NCBI GenBank assembly: GCA_009910795.1
Contig: VMEE01000085.1
Coordinates: 1-64,000 of the forward strand
Direction of reading: 5' to 3'
Source: Dehalobacter sp. CP
GTDB lineage: Bacteria > Bacillota_B > Desulfitobacteriia > Desulfitobacteriales > Syntrophobotulaceae
Length of the DNA stretch: 64,000 nt
Part shown: positions 33,995-43,699 of the stretch, one piece after another
Layout: every line of letters starts with the position of its first letter
Position numbering within the stretch: position 1 is the first letter of the stretch
Translations under genes and position numbers: made by a program
The notes under the pieces: model-generated
What the model saw: the letters and a program-made list of their open reading frames with translations, nothing else
Told to the model about the DNA's origin: nothing
Databases searched by the model: none

Positions 33995-34852
33995 TTAGGG
34001 TCGATATGGCGCCTGAAGAAGCTCTGCAAATTTTTGTTCAAGACTGCCTGCCTTCATGAACGCCTCTCCGACCAGAACAGCATCAAATCCCCATGCTTGC
34101 ACCGTCAGGATATCCTCGCCCGTATGAATCCCGCTTTCGGAGACCTTGATCAGATGATCCGGGATCATCGCAGCGATTCTGCGGCTGTGGTTCAAATCCA
34201 CCTCGAACGTTTCAAGGTTCCGGTTATTGATTCCGATAATACTGGCTCCTGCTGCCATGGCCCTTGCCGCTTCTGCTTCGTCATGAACTTCCACAAGACA
34301 ATCCAGACCGATCTGTTCAGCTATCCCCAGGAATTCTTTCAACTGCTGATCATCCAATATTTTTACGATGAGCAGAATAGCATCCGCCCCCAAAACCTTT
34401 GCTTCGTAAATCTGATAAGGGTCAATCATAAAATCCTTTCGCAGCAGCGGAATCTTGACGGATTCTCTAATTTCCCTCAGATAATCCGGACTCCCGAGAA
34501 AGTAATCCTGCTCTGTTAAGACGGAGATTGCCGCAGCCCCCAGCTGTTCATACATGCTGGCTATTTGCAGATAATCGAAGTCCGGAACCAGGACTCCTTT
34601 GGATGGAGAAGCCTTTTTGACTTCCGCGATTATGGAAATCCCTGCTTTATCTTTGCTCAGGCGTCCCGCAGTCAGGGCTGAGGCAAAGACGCCTGCAGGC
34701 CGCTCCATGTTAACATCATGCTTAAGATTATCATGATTATTATTGATTTTCAGCTTTTTTGTTAGCTTTTCTATGATATCTTCAATTGGAACATTTTTCT
34801 TCTGTTCGGAAAGCCGTTTTATTTTGGCCTCTACAATTTTATCGAGGATCAT
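33995..34852 (-). CDS. trpC: Indole-3-glycerol phosphate synthase TrpC
   Basis: The 285-residue barrel enzyme closes the indole ring. Motifs are IIAEVKKASPSKGVL (catalytic Lys), LLRKDFMIDPYQIYEAK, LVEVHDEAEAARA and IGINNRNLETFEVDL. A lysine/asparagine-rich stretch near residues 30-45 is an insertion compared with common IGPS. AAAGGGGAT lies 5 nt before the ATG. The 107-nt gap to trpD shows no terminator, so it should be in the trp transcript. Confidence 0.95.
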   Translation of the reverse strand: MILDKIVEAKIKRLSEQKKNVPIEDIIEKLTKKLKINNNHDNLKHDVNMERPAGVFASALTAGRLSKDKAGISIIAEVKKASPSKGVLVPDFDYLQIASMYEQLGAAAISVLTEQDYFLGSPDYLREIRESVKIPLLRKDFMIDPYQIYEAKVLGADAILLIVKILDDQQLKEFLGIAEQIGLDCLVEVHDEAEAARAMAAGASIIGINNRNLETFEVDLNHSRRIAAMIPDHLIKVSESGIHTGEDILTVQAWGFDAVLVGEAFMKAGSLEQKFAELLQAPYRP

Positions 34853-34959
34853 TTTTATCCCCTTTCTTCAAACTTTCCACAGGTACAAGTCCCTTCTATG
34901 GCACTAAACTGAGACCTGTACTTAAACCCGGACTTGATAAAGCCGGTTTCTGCTGAATG

Positions 34960-35979
34960 CTAATGCTGTCTCGTCACAGCGATAAACTCGTTTAGAACCG
35001 ACAGCGCTTTCTTTTCCCGGACTGTGGCCCTGGCCATCTCGATCCCCTCCTGCAAACTTTTGGCTTTGCCTCCGACATAAATTGCAGCTCCGGCATTCAG
35101 GATGACGGTGTCTGCTTTGGGGCCCTGACCTCCTGCAAGAATATCCAAGGTGATCCGCGCGTTTTCCTGCGGCGTTCCGCCTACAAGATCCTGCGGCGTA
35201 CAAAGGGAAAAACCATAATCTTCCGGATGGATGACAAACTCGGTTACCTTTCCGTCCTTGAGTTCTGCTGCGTAAGACGGTCCTGTCAGGGTGATTTCGT
35301 CGAGACCGTCACTGCCGTGGACAATGAGTGCGTGTACAGCCTGATGTCTGTTCAGTACTTCTGCAGCCACGGGCACAAGGCTTTTGTCGTAAACGCCGAT
35401 CAGCTGTCTTGGGGCTGCGGCCGGATTGGCTAATGGCCCGAGGATATTAAAGATGGTTTTGAAGCCAAGTGCTTTACGCACCGGCATCGCATATTTCATC
35501 GAAGTATGGAAATGCGGAGCGAACATAAAACCAAGGCCGACTTGGTCGATACATTGACCAACCGCCTCAGGCGGCAGCGCAATCTCGACCCCTAACGCTT
35601 CGAGGACGTCGGCAGCCCCGCTCTTGCTGGTAATGCTCCGGTTGCCATGCTTGGCAATTTTTACACCACAGCCGGCAGCAACGAACATTGCTGTTGTCGA
35701 AATGTTAAACGTATGAGCGCCATCTCCGCCTGTTCCGCAGGTGTCCACCAGATTTTCTGATGCGCACGCCACTTTGAGGGCTTTTTCCCGCATCACCTTA
35801 CTTGTCCCGTAAATCTCTTCAATGGTCTCTCCTTTCAGGCGGAGCGCCGTTAAAAAGGCTGCCATGGAGATTTCACTGGCTTCACCGCTCATCATCTCCG
35901 TCATGGAATCATAGGCCAGCTGAGCACTGAGATTCTCTCTATTGGAAAGTTTTTTTAAAGCTATCTCCATTCCCATCAT
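34960..35979 (-). CDS. trpD: Anthranilate phosphoribosyltransferase TrpD
   Basis: This 339-residue enzyme joins anthranilate to PRPP. It carries the glycine-rich PRPP site DTCGTGGDGAHTFNIST, KHGNRSITSKSGAADVLEALG, and GPLANPAAAPRQLIGVYD. The ATG directly follows the trpA stop; the ribosome site AAGGAGG is inside the end of trpA, giving tight coupling. The length is typical and all expected motifs are intact. Confidence 0.96.
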   Translation of the reverse strand: MMGMEIALKKLSNRENLSAQLAYDSMTEMMSGEASEISMAAFLTALRLKGETIEEIYGTSKVMREKALKVACASENLVDTCGTGGDGAHTFNISTTAMFVAAGCGVKIAKHGNRSITSKSGAADVLEALGVEIALPPEAVGQCIDQVGLGFMFAPHFHTSMKYAMPVRKALGFKTIFNILGPLANPAAAPRQLIGVYDKSLVPVAAEVLNRHQAVHALIVHGSDGLDEITLTGPSYAAELKDGKVTEFVIHPEDYGFSLCTPQDLVGGTPQENARITLDILAGGQGPKADTVILNAGAAIYVGGKAKSLQEGIEMARATVREKKALSVLNEFIAVTRQH

Positions 35980-36762
35980 TCATTCCTCCTTATTCACACG
36001 CGCAATATCGCCTAAAAACTGATCCAGACCGGACAGCCCTTCAGTCTCAAGCACCAGCTGGATCTTACTGCCGATGATCGCTATATCGGCAGTTCCAATT
36101 AAATGGGCGACATCTTCCGGGCCTTGAATCCCGAAACCTACGGCGATTGTTTTGCCGGTCTCTTTCTTTGCTTTTTGGATTCCGTCCAAAATCTCAGAGT
36201 CAAAAGTTGTTTTGCTGCCGGTTACCCCTTTGCGGGGAACGTAATAGATAAATCCGCTCCCGATATCGGCAATTTCCTGCAGTCGCTTCGGATCGGAATA
36301 AGGTGTCGCTATGCTTACGGCAGCCAACCCCTGTTGGCGGGAATAATCGTAGTAGACTCTGGCCTCATCAAGCGGAGCATCCGGTACGATGGTTCCCTGG
36401 ACGCCGATCTCTTTGCACCGGTCAATAAATGCTTCGACGCCGTATTGGTACAAGATATTGTAGTAGGTCATGACCAGAAACGGGATCGGGTATTTGCGAG
36501 CCATTCTCTCGATAAACTTCAGGCAGTCGCTGACTTTAATCCCCTTTTCCAATACGGCCTGGTTTGATTTTGTAAATACCGGTCCGTCGGCAATCGGGTC
36601 AGAAAAAGGTATTTGCAGTTCAATCAGGTCGACCCCGTTGTTATAAAAGCATTCAATCGCTTTTTCATTGGCGGCAAAATCAGGATAGCCGATAATTTGG
36701 TGGGTCATCAGCAGTATTTTCTTCTCTCTTCTCATAGCTTCAATTTGTTTTTCAATCTGCAT
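35980..36762 (-). CDS. trpA: Tryptophan synthase alpha chain TrpA
   Basis: This 260-residue subunit splits indole-glycerol phosphate and passes indole to TrpB. Catalytic residues are visible in LIELQIPFSDPIADGPV (Glu and Asp), and the phosphate site includes YYVPRKGVTGSK, where many homologues read S-R-x-G-V-T. I chose ATG 36762, after AAAGAGGTAAGGC; the longer open frame starts deep inside trpB. It overlaps the end of trpB by 11 nt, which supports co-translation of the alpha/beta complex. Confidence 0.95.
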   Translation of the reverse strand: MQIEKQIEAMRREKKILLMTHQIIGYPDFAANEKAIECFYNNGVDLIELQIPFSDPIADGPVFTKSNQAVLEKGIKVSDCLKFIERMARKYPIPFLVMTYYNILYQYGVEAFIDRCKEIGVQGTIVPDAPLDEARVYYDYSRQQGLAAVSIATPYSDPKRLQEIADIGSGFIYYVPRKGVTGSKTTFDSEILDGIQKAKKETGKTIAVGFGIQGPEDVAHLIGTADIAIIGSKIQLVLETEGLSGLDQFLGDIARVNKEE

Positions 36763-38005
36763 ATGCCTTACCTCTTTCTGTGACAAATGTTTTCCAGCCC
36801 TGATCCTGCAATGCTTCCCCAATATTGAAGATATCTTTGTCTCCACGGCCGGACATATTGACAACGATGACATCTTCCGGTTGGGTGTCAGCAATTTCCC
36901 TGAAAAGTCCGGCGAAAGCATGCGTGGATTCAAGCGCCGGTATCAGCCCTTCCTTGCTGATGATCAGTTTAAAGGCCTCAATGACTTCGGTATCTGTGGC
37001 GGCTAAAACCCGGACCCTCTTGGTTTCCGCCAGATGAGCCAGGATTGGTGATACGCCTACATAATCAAGTCCGGCGGAAATGCTCCAGGTATCCAGCATC
37101 TGTCCGTCATCATCCTGGAGAAACAGTGTCTTGTAGCCCTGAGAGACGCCGGTTTTGGCTTTGGCATAAGCGATCCGCGAAGCATGCTTTCCGGATGCTT
37201 CGCCCTTGCCGCCTGCCTCGACAGCAACGAGTTCTACGCCGGGCTCCTGCAGAAACTCCACAAAAGCCCCCATCGCATTGGAACCGCCGCCCAGACAGGC
37301 ATAGATCCGGTCCGGATTTTTGCCGCAGATATCGTTGATTTGTTTTTTCATCTCTTTACTGATTACGGACTGAAAGAAAGTGACCATCTCCGGGAATGGC
37401 CTTGGTCCGCACGCCGTACCAAGTGCATAATGCGTGTTGTCAAAATTTCCTGCCCAGTCGCGAAGTGCTTCGTTAATGGCATCCTTAAGCGTTGCCGTAC
37501 CGGTGGTAACGGGAACAACTTCAGCTCCGAGCTGTTTCATCCAGAAGACGTTGGCATATTGCCGTTCAGCATCTTCAGCTCCCATATAGATCGTCGCCTG
37601 AAATCCCATTTTCGCTGCCATGATCGCCGTTGCGACACCGTGCTGGCCTGCGCCGGTCTCAGCGATGACTCTGGTCTTGCCCAGTTTTTTCATGAGCAGG
37701 CCCTGCCCGAGCACATTATTGATTTTATGGGCGCCGGAATGATTCAAATCCTCCCGCTTGATAAAGATTTTGGCTTTACCAAAATACGCACTAAGCCCTG
37801 CCGCATACGTCAGCGGTGTCGGCCTGCCCGAAAAGTCCATCAGGAGGTTATAGTATTGCTTATAGAAGTCCTCGTCCCGCAATATTTCCTGAAAAGCCTG
37901 GTTCAGTTCATCGACAGCCGGTATCAGGATTTCCGGGACATATCTCCCGCCATAGGCGCCAAAATAGCCATTTTGACCTAGATAATTAATCATTTCGTTC
38001 TTCAT
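36752..38005 (-). CDS. trpB: Tryptophan synthase beta chain TrpB
   Basis: This 417-residue PLP enzyme condenses indole with serine. It has the PLP lysine in HSGAHKINNVLGQ, ETGAGQHGVA, and the phosphate-binding CLGGGSNAMGAF. It is the canonical TrpB1 type that partners with TrpA. Its ATG overlaps the stop of the preceding aldolase gene in an ATGA junction, so the aldolase and trpB are translationally coupled. Confidence 0.96.
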   Translation of the reverse strand: MKNEMINYLGQNGYFGAYGGRYVPEILIPAVDELNQAFQEILRDEDFYKQYYNLLMDFSGRPTPLTYAAGLSAYFGKAKIFIKREDLNHSGAHKINNVLGQGLLMKKLGKTRVIAETGAGQHGVATAIMAAKMGFQATIYMGAEDAERQYANVFWMKQLGAEVVPVTTGTATLKDAINEALRDWAGNFDNTHYALGTACGPRPFPEMVTFFQSVISKEMKKQINDICGKNPDRIYACLGGGSNAMGAFVEFLQEPGVELVAVEAGGKGEASGKHASRIAYAKAKTGVSQGYKTLFLQDDDGQMLDTWSISAGLDYVGVSPILAHLAETKRVRVLAATDTEVIEAFKLIISKEGLIPALESTHAFAGLFREIADTQPEDVIVVNMSGRGDKDIFNIGEALQDQGWKTFVTERGKAYAD

Positions 38006-38934
38006 ACCTGCACCTCACTTTGAAAATGATTATAGATTCGGATCAGATCTTCGCCAGCCCCCTGGATACTATAGACAGGATGCTGGTTGAAAATCCCCGT
38101 TAAGAGCTGCTTCGGGCAGTACCCCCAAGAATGTTCGTCACCATCATGGATGTAGTAATCATTAATCAGCGCGAGTACAGGCTTTAAATCATAATTTTCT
38201 TTGCCAGCATAGGGCAAAAGACATTCCAGCGGACAGTTGCCGGCTCCCCTGCCCATCCCGTTGACACTCGCATCAAGGAAGTCAGCACCGCTTTCAATTG
38301 CCGTAATGGTGTTGGAGAAGGCCAGCTGCATGTTGTTGTGCACGTGAATTCCCACCTTTATACTGTTTAATTCTTCCTTGTACAGTGATACCAGCTTTTT
38401 GACATCCTCCGGATAAAGCGCCCCGTAACTGTCTACCACATAGACTGCCACTGCAGGGATTTGCGCTTTGATTTTTCTTAAGCCGCAAACGATTTCCGGG
38501 ATTCTTTCTCTGGAAATTGCCATGATATTCAGGGTTGTCTCATAGCCTTTATTTTGCAGAAAGCGGACATCTTCGACGGCCTCTTCGATCTGGTCCAAAT
38601 AGCAGGCAACCCGGCCCATGGTAAACGGTGACACATTGGCGTCTTCAACCGTTTGCCGGTCAAATCTGCCGACATCCACCATAAAAGCCAGTTTGGGGAG
38701 CCCCGGAATTCCTTGGATGATGCCACGTATCTCACTGTCATCACAGAATTTCAGTTTACCGTAGGCTGTCCGTTCATAATACGCGGGATCGGCTTTATAC
38801 CCCAGCTCGAGATAATCAACCTTTGCTTCGGAAATCTTTTGCACATGATCTTTGATATACTTTTCCGGGAACCGGAAGTTGTTGGTCAATCCTCCGTCTC
38901 TGAGCGTGCAGTCCAGAATAGTCAGCTTACGCAC
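38002..38934 (-). CDS. HMG-CoA-lyase-like (DRE-TIM) aldolase within the trp operon
   Basis: The protein is about 310 residues of the DRE-TIM metallolyase fold. ILDCTLRDGG carries the catalytic Arg and metal Asp near residues 8-17, and GIHVHNNMQLA holds the two metal His. It resembles 4-hydroxy-2-oxovalerate aldolase and related acyl-transfer enzymes, but lacks enough sequence context to name a substrate. I chose GTG 38934, 8 nt after AGGAGG. It overlaps trpEG by 8 nt and trpB by 4 nt, so it is embedded and translationally coupled on both sides. No step of tryptophan synthesis needs such an enzyme, which makes its role open. Confidence 0.88.
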   Translation of the reverse strand: MRKLTILDCTLRDGGLTNNFRFPEKYIKDHVQKISEAKVDYLELGYKADPAYYERTAYGKLKFCDDSEIRGIIQGIPGLPKLAFMVDVGRFDRQTVEDANVSPFTMGRVACYLDQIEEAVEDVRFLQNKGYETTLNIMAISRERIPEIVCGLRKIKAQIPAVAVYVVDSYGALYPEDVKKLVSLYKEELNSIKVGIHVHNNMQLAFSNTITAIESGADFLDASVNGMGRGAGNCPLECLLPYAGKENYDLKPVLALINDYYIHDGDEHSWGYCPKQLLTGIFNQHPVYSIQGAGEDLIRIYNHFQSEVQV

Positions 38935-41122
38935 AGCAGGCACCTCCTAATTTGTTCAAAACATTGGTGATGATCCGGAATCCCTTATCCTCATCCATCG
39001 ACATGATGGATTCAGGGTGAAATTGGACCGCCAGAATGGTTTTGTCTTTGCTTTCAACCGCCATCACGACACCGTCTTCGCTCCAGGCCGTAACCTCAAG
39101 TTCCGACGGTACTTCTTCGGCAAACAGCGAATGATATCTGCCTACGCTTAGATTAGCCAAATTTTGAAAGATTACTGATCCCGGAGCTATTTTTAACACC
39201 GATTGTTTGCCATGCACTGGTACATCCAATACACCGAGCTTTCCGTTAAAGTATTCGACAATACCCTGCAACCCCAGACAGACCCCAAAGAGAGGAATCC
39301 CTTTATCCAGACAGAGCCCGATTGTTTCCCTGAGTTTAAAATCAGACGGTTTGCCCGGGCCCGGGGATAGCACGACCAAATCATACCGTTCTTTTTTTAA
39401 GGCTTCTCTGGCCAGATGGTGCCGCATCGTGACCACCTGACAGCCAGCTTTACGGAAATAACTGGCCAGCGTATGCACGAAGGAGTCCTCATGATCGACC
39501 AGCAGCACCTGCAAAGGTACCTGCAAAAGATCAGCGGCGTTTTCTTGCCGCGGTGAGGAGCCGGCGGGCAGATCGCTTGTATTTTCAGTCACACTGGCTT
39601 TCGCATCGCCCAATACTTTGAGAAGGGCTTCAGCCTTGACGATCGTTTCTTTTTCTTCCTCTTCGGGAATGGAATCATACAGCAGCGTCGCGCCGACTCT
39701 GACCCCGGCGATCCCGTCTTTTAAGCGGATGGTCCTGAGCGTGAGTCCTGTATTCATCCGGCCGTCAAAACTAAGGATTCCAACTGCCCCGCCATACCAC
39801 ATCCGATTGGACTCCTCATGGTCTTCAATCCATTGGACGGCAGCTTTTTTGGGAGCCCCGGTCACTGTTACGGCCCACATATGGGTCATAAAAGCGTCAA
39901 GAGCGTCATACCCGTCTGCCAGGATCCCCTCCACATGGTCCACAGTGTGGATCAGGTGCGAATACATCTCGATCTGGCGCCTTCCCAACACCTTCACCGT
40001 ACCCGGTACACAGATCCTGGATTTATCGTTGCGGTCAACATCCGTACACATCGTAAGTTCCGACTCATCTTTATTGGAGTTCAGCAGCTGACGGATTCTC
40101 TCGGCATCTTCAAGCGCGTCCCGGCCTCTTGGAATTGTACCGGAAATCGGGCAGGTCTCGATTCTCTTGCCCTCGACCCTGACGAACATTTCCGGGGAAG
40201 AACCAATCAAGTACTCATCCCCAAGATGAATCAGGAACCCATACGGGCTCGGATTGATCTTTGTCAAATTTCTAAATATTTCCGAAGGCCTGATCTTACA
40301 GGGCCGGTAAAAGGTATGAGACGGAACGACCTCAAAAAGATCACCGCGTTTAAAATAGGCTTTGGCAGTCCGGACTTTTTCCGCATATTGTCCTTCGTTA
40401 TCGTTTGGTAGCTCCTGAACCTGCGTTTTCTGAGTGTTTGATATTTTTCCGGCTGCCGACAGATTTTTTTTCGCCTGACCAAGACTGGAAAGACCATTGA
40501 ATTCAAAGTCATACCTGGTTCGGAAGCAGTCATCCTTCTGATGGTCGATGATAAAGATTTCATCTGGGATAAACAAGACCATATCGGCCTGCGCTTCATC
40601 CCGCGGTCTTTTCAGATGGATGCTTTCAAACTGGAAGATCAGATCATAGCCGAAGCTGCCATAGAGACCCAGAAACGTATCCTGATCTGAATGAAACGCT
40701 TCCAGAAGGCTGCGGACTACAGAAAAAACGGATTTTTGCCTGCTTCTTTGCTCTTCGGGAAAAAATTCCTGACTTTGGACAACCCTACACGTTATTTTGT
40801 GCTGATCGCGGACCAGTGTTTCCAGGTATGCCTCCTGCAGCAGAACGTTATCAATAAATTCCAGCAGGATCAGCCCTTTTTGATCCAACGCCGTTATTTC
40901 AATATTCCGGCCAAATGTCCGAATCTCGATCGGAGGATTAATAAATCCGATGTCCCAGCGGGTATACCTGCCCGGATATTCAAAGCTGCTGCAAAAGTAG
41001 GCACCCCGAACATTATTTAGTTCCGTAATGATTTTCTCACGATAGGACTTGTCAGTTTCTTCCGTTACGGAATGAATCAGAAGCCTGCCGCTGGTGTAAT
41101 ACGGTTTGATTGAAGTATTCAT
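38927..41122 (-). CDS. trpEG: Fused anthranilate synthase TrpE-TrpG
   Basis: The 731-residue fusion has a chorismate-binding TrpE part (about 1-510) and a glutamine amidotransferase TrpG part (about 530-731). TrpE signatures are YLIGSSPEMFVRVEG, CPISGTIPRGRD, and AVTVTGAPKKAAVQW. TrpG has SPGPGKPSDF, the nucleophile Cys in FGVCLGLQGIVE, and the late His-Pro-Glu in VQFHPESIM. This fused form is best known from alphaproteobacteria such as Rhizobium; here it heads the trp operon of a Firmicute, so lateral transfer is plausible. ATG 41122 follows GGGGGAGG. The leader carries a T-box. Confidence 0.95.
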   Translation of the reverse strand: MNTSIKPYYTSGRLLIHSVTEETDKSYREKIITELNNVRGAYFCSSFEYPGRYTRWDIGFINPPIEIRTFGRNIEITALDQKGLILLEFIDNVLLQEAYLETLVRDQHKITCRVVQSQEFFPEEQRSRQKSVFSVVRSLLEAFHSDQDTFLGLYGSFGYDLIFQFESIHLKRPRDEAQADMVLFIPDEIFIIDHQKDDCFRTRYDFEFNGLSSLGQAKKNLSAAGKISNTQKTQVQELPNDNEGQYAEKVRTAKAYFKRGDLFEVVPSHTFYRPCKIRPSEIFRNLTKINPSPYGFLIHLGDEYLIGSSPEMFVRVEGKRIETCPISGTIPRGRDALEDAERIRQLLNSNKDESELTMCTDVDRNDKSRICVPGTVKVLGRRQIEMYSHLIHTVDHVEGILADGYDALDAFMTHMWAVTVTGAPKKAAVQWIEDHEESNRMWYGGAVGILSFDGRMNTGLTLRTIRLKDGIAGVRVGATLLYDSIPEEEEKETIVKAEALLKVLGDAKASVTENTSDLPAGSSPRQENAADLLQVPLQVLLVDHEDSFVHTLASYFRKAGCQVVTMRHHLAREALKKERYDLVVLSPGPGKPSDFKLRETIGLCLDKGIPLFGVCLGLQGIVEYFNGKLGVLDVPVHGKQSVLKIAPGSVIFQNLANLSVGRYHSLFAEEVPSELEVTAWSEDGVVMAVESKDKTILAVQFHPESIMSMDEDKGFRIITNVLNKLGGACCA

Positions 41123-41273
41123 ATTGTTTAGCCTCCCCCAAGTTTGCTATAGAATACCGCTCTTTGCCATCCCTGGTAAAAGCGATGCGCCAAATCTATC
41201 CTTTGGATACCCGGTTAACATGGTACCTCGCTAATGCGTGGTCTCCGTTCGGCATCAAGTCTTCCGTGAATAT

Positions 41274-41310
41274 AAAAAGCCCCTTATCCCTAGAAAGGGA
41301 CAAGAGGCTA
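41274..41310 (-). terminator. T-box-controlled terminator
   Basis: On the minus strand AGCC...TCCC pairs with GGGA...GGCT and is followed by TTTTT, directly after the T-box sequence. It is the expected expression platform. Confidence 0.9.
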
Positions 41311-41556
41311 TATCTCCTGCGGTACCACCCAAATTGGTATATTACTATACCCGCTCAATCATGTACAAACATACACGTCCTGATGATAACGGGTAGGATT
41401 CCCGACGACGCCTACTATCGATGATTTCGGGTCGTACTCATGAGGCCATTCGTCATAAACTTCCCTGCCGCAATCACACCAGCCTGCGACTCTCTGTAAT
41501 TTTCCGTTTATGGTTACTATTCTCAATCTTCGCTTTAAAGCTATGCAGTTATTGTA
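41311..41556 (-). promoter_or_regulatory. T-box leader (tRNA-Trp sensing) of the trp operon
   Basis: The leader contains the invariant T-box core GGGTGGTACCGCAGG (41316-41330), an AG-bulge-like AGAGAG and a Stem I. In Stem I the triplet TGG (41456-41458, within GAATGG) is the likely specifier for tryptophan. Uncharged tRNA-Trp should stabilise the antiterminator and turn the operon on. The T-box is certain; the specifier register is likely but not proven. Confidence 0.93.
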
Positions 41557-41560
41557 AATC

Positions 41561-41589
41561 ATTATATACAAATGCTTTTTATTTAGCAA
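41561..41589 (-). promoter_or_regulatory. Promoter of the trp operon
   Basis: TTGCTA, a 17-bp spacer and TATAAT lie on the minus strand just upstream of the T-box leader. Confidence 0.8.
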
Positions 41590-41694
41590 GTGAATTCACG
41601 AAAATTATTTTGAAACATCCGGTTATGCCGGTCATATACATAGTATTAGATGATACCAGCTATCATTATTTCATTACTTAAGGAGTGAATAGCT

Positions 41695-43536
41695 TTGTGC
41701 GGAATTACAGGCTGGCTGGATTGGACGCAGGATCTGTCCGAATCCGGCCCTGTCATTGACAAAATGGTTGAAACCCTTACTCCCCGCGGTCCTGATGCTC
41801 GGGGAAAATGGCTTTATCCCGAAATTGCTTTGGGCCACAGCAGGCTGGCGGTTGTAGATATTGAAGGAGGAAAGCAACCCATGACCCGCTGGCGCGGCGG
41901 CTGGGCCTATACGATTACTTATAACGGAGAATTGTATAACACCGAAGAAATCCGCCAGGCTCTCTCAGTGAAAGGGTATTCCTTCCAAGGGCATTCTGAT
42001 ACGGAAGTCCTGCTTCTGTCTTATCTGGAATGGGGCGTGGATTGCGTTCAGAAGCTCAATGGCATTTTCGCGTTTGGGATCTGGGACTGCCGGGAAAAAT
42101 CCCTCTTTCTGGCCCGGGACAGGATGGGCGTTAAACCGCTGTTTTATTATCACAAATACCCATCGTTCATTTTTGCTTCAGAAATGAAAGCGCTGCTTGC
42201 CCATCCGGATATCCCTGCGGTCATTGACCGTGAAGGCCTCGCCGAACTTTTTATGATTGCCCCGGCCAGGACTCCGGGTTTTGGTGTTATTAAAAACATT
42301 TGTGAACTTAAACCCGGATACGCCATGCTTGTTAAGTATGAGGGGATAAGACAGTGGCCGTACTGGCAGCTTGAGAACAAACCTCATACAGACGATATCC
42401 GAACAACGGTTGATCATGTTCGCGAGCTGGTCATCGATGCCATTTCCCGTCAGCTTGTCTCCGATGTTCCGCTCGGGACTTTATTGTCCGGAGGTCTGGA
42501 TTCCAGTATCATAACGGCTATCGCTGCGAAGAAGTATCAGGCTGAAGGGAAAATCCTCCCCACGTTCTCTATTGACTACATTGCCAACGATAAATATTTT
42601 CAAGCAAATGACTATCAGCCTGATCCGGATGCTCCATGGGTGCGTAAAATGGCCAATTGCTTCAACACTAACCATCATAATCTGTTCCTGGATACTGCAG
42701 AGCTGGTCGAAGCTTTGACAGACGCTGCCGCAGCCAGAGACCTGCCTGGTATGGCCGATGTCGATTCTTCCCTGCTGCTGTTCAGCCGGAAAATCAAAGA
42801 GTCGGTGACGGTCGGACTCTCCGGGGAATGCGCAGATGAAGTTTTTGGCGGATATCCGTGGTTTCACCGGGATGATCTTAAAAATGCAGATACCTTTCCG
42901 TGGTCAACGGACCTTCAAACCCGCCTCCAGATCCTATCTCCGGAAATTCTCCAGATCATCGCACCTTTAGATTATGTAAGAGAGCGCTACCGGGAAGCCG
43001 TTTCAGAAGTTCCCGTTTCGGGGACCGCGAACGCCAAAGCAGATAACGATAAACGAATCAGTTACCTGACTTTGACCAGGTTCATGCCCACCTTGCTTGA
43101 CCGCAAAGACAGAATGACGATGGCTTCCGGTCTGGAAGTCCGCGTGCCTTTCTGTGATCACCGGATTGTAGAATATGTCTGGAATATTCCTTGGGAAATG
43201 AAGTACTGGCAAAATCGTGAAAAAGGCCTTTTGCGAACCGCCCTGGAAGGCATCCTTCCTGAAGATGTTCTATGGCGGCGCAAAAGCCCTTACCCCAAAA
43301 CCCACCATCCGCAATTCCTGGAAATGGTCACCGGCAGACTTCGTACTGTTCTGGAAGACTCTGCCTCACCGCTGTATGATTTGGTGAATAAAAAACAGCT
43401 TCAGGAGTTAATGGCCAATCCGTCATCCGATGCCAATCGACCATGGTTCGGTCAGCTAATGGACACACCCAGACTTTTTGCCTTTCTGCTGCAGCTGGAT
43501 TTCTGGTTCAAAAAATATAAAATCAGGATCATCTGA
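41695..43536 (+). CDS. asnB: Asparagine synthase (glutamine-hydrolysing)
   Basis: This 613-residue cytosolic enzyme has an N-terminal class II glutaminase domain whose nucleophile is Cys2 (MCGITGW), with RGPDARG and YNGELYN as glutamine-site motifs. The C-terminal synthetase domain has the ATP pyrophosphatase loop LLSGGLDSSIITA near residue 265 and LSGECADEVFGGYPW near 380. The start codon is TTG, which puts Cys directly after the initiator as required, and AAGGAG lies upstream. It is divergent from the trp operon. Paralogs of this group also modify peptides or cell-wall precursors, but the primary-metabolism role is most likely. Confidence 0.93.
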   Translation: MCGITGWLDWTQDLSESGPVIDKMVETLTPRGPDARGKWLYPEIALGHSRLAVVDIEGGKQPMTRWRGGWAYTITYNGELYNTEEIRQALSVKGYSFQGHSDTEVLLLSYLEWGVDCVQKLNGIFAFGIWDCREKSLFLARDRMGVKPLFYYHKYPSFIFASEMKALLAHPDIPAVIDREGLAELFMIAPARTPGFGVIKNICELKPGYAMLVKYEGIRQWPYWQLENKPHTDDIRTTVDHVRELVIDAISRQLVSDVPLGTLLSGGLDSSIITAIAAKKYQAEGKILPTFSIDYIANDKYFQANDYQPDPDAPWVRKMANCFNTNHHNLFLDTAELVEALTDAAAARDLPGMADVDSSLLLFSRKIKESVTVGLSGECADEVFGGYPWFHRDDLKNADTFPWSTDLQTRLQILSPEILQIIAPLDYVRERYREAVSEVPVSGTANAKADNDKRISYLTLTRFMPTLLDRKDRMTMASGLEVRVPFCDHRIVEYVWNIPWEMKYWQNREKGLLRTALEGILPEDVLWRRKSPYPKTHHPQFLEMVTGRLRTVLEDSASPLYDLVNKKQLQELMANPSSDANRPWFGQLMDTPRLFAFLLQLDFWFKKYKIRII

Positions 43537-43699
43537 TCTTTAGAGGAAATTATACAGGCGGTTACATCGAAGAGGCCAATAATGCCTAAAAGTAGCGCTT
43601 TTTCTATTCGGAATTCGCCAAGATTCAGATCCTGAATTCCCAACATGACGGCTTAAGAAGAAAGCTTATCACACTATCCTGCATCTCTTAAAATACTAA

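Noticed and set aside
37184..37981. A 265-codon plus-strand frame
   Set aside because: It is antisense to trpB and has no recognisable domain.
41359..41681. Short frames on both strands upstream of trpEG
   Set aside because: They lie in the T-box leader and promoter.
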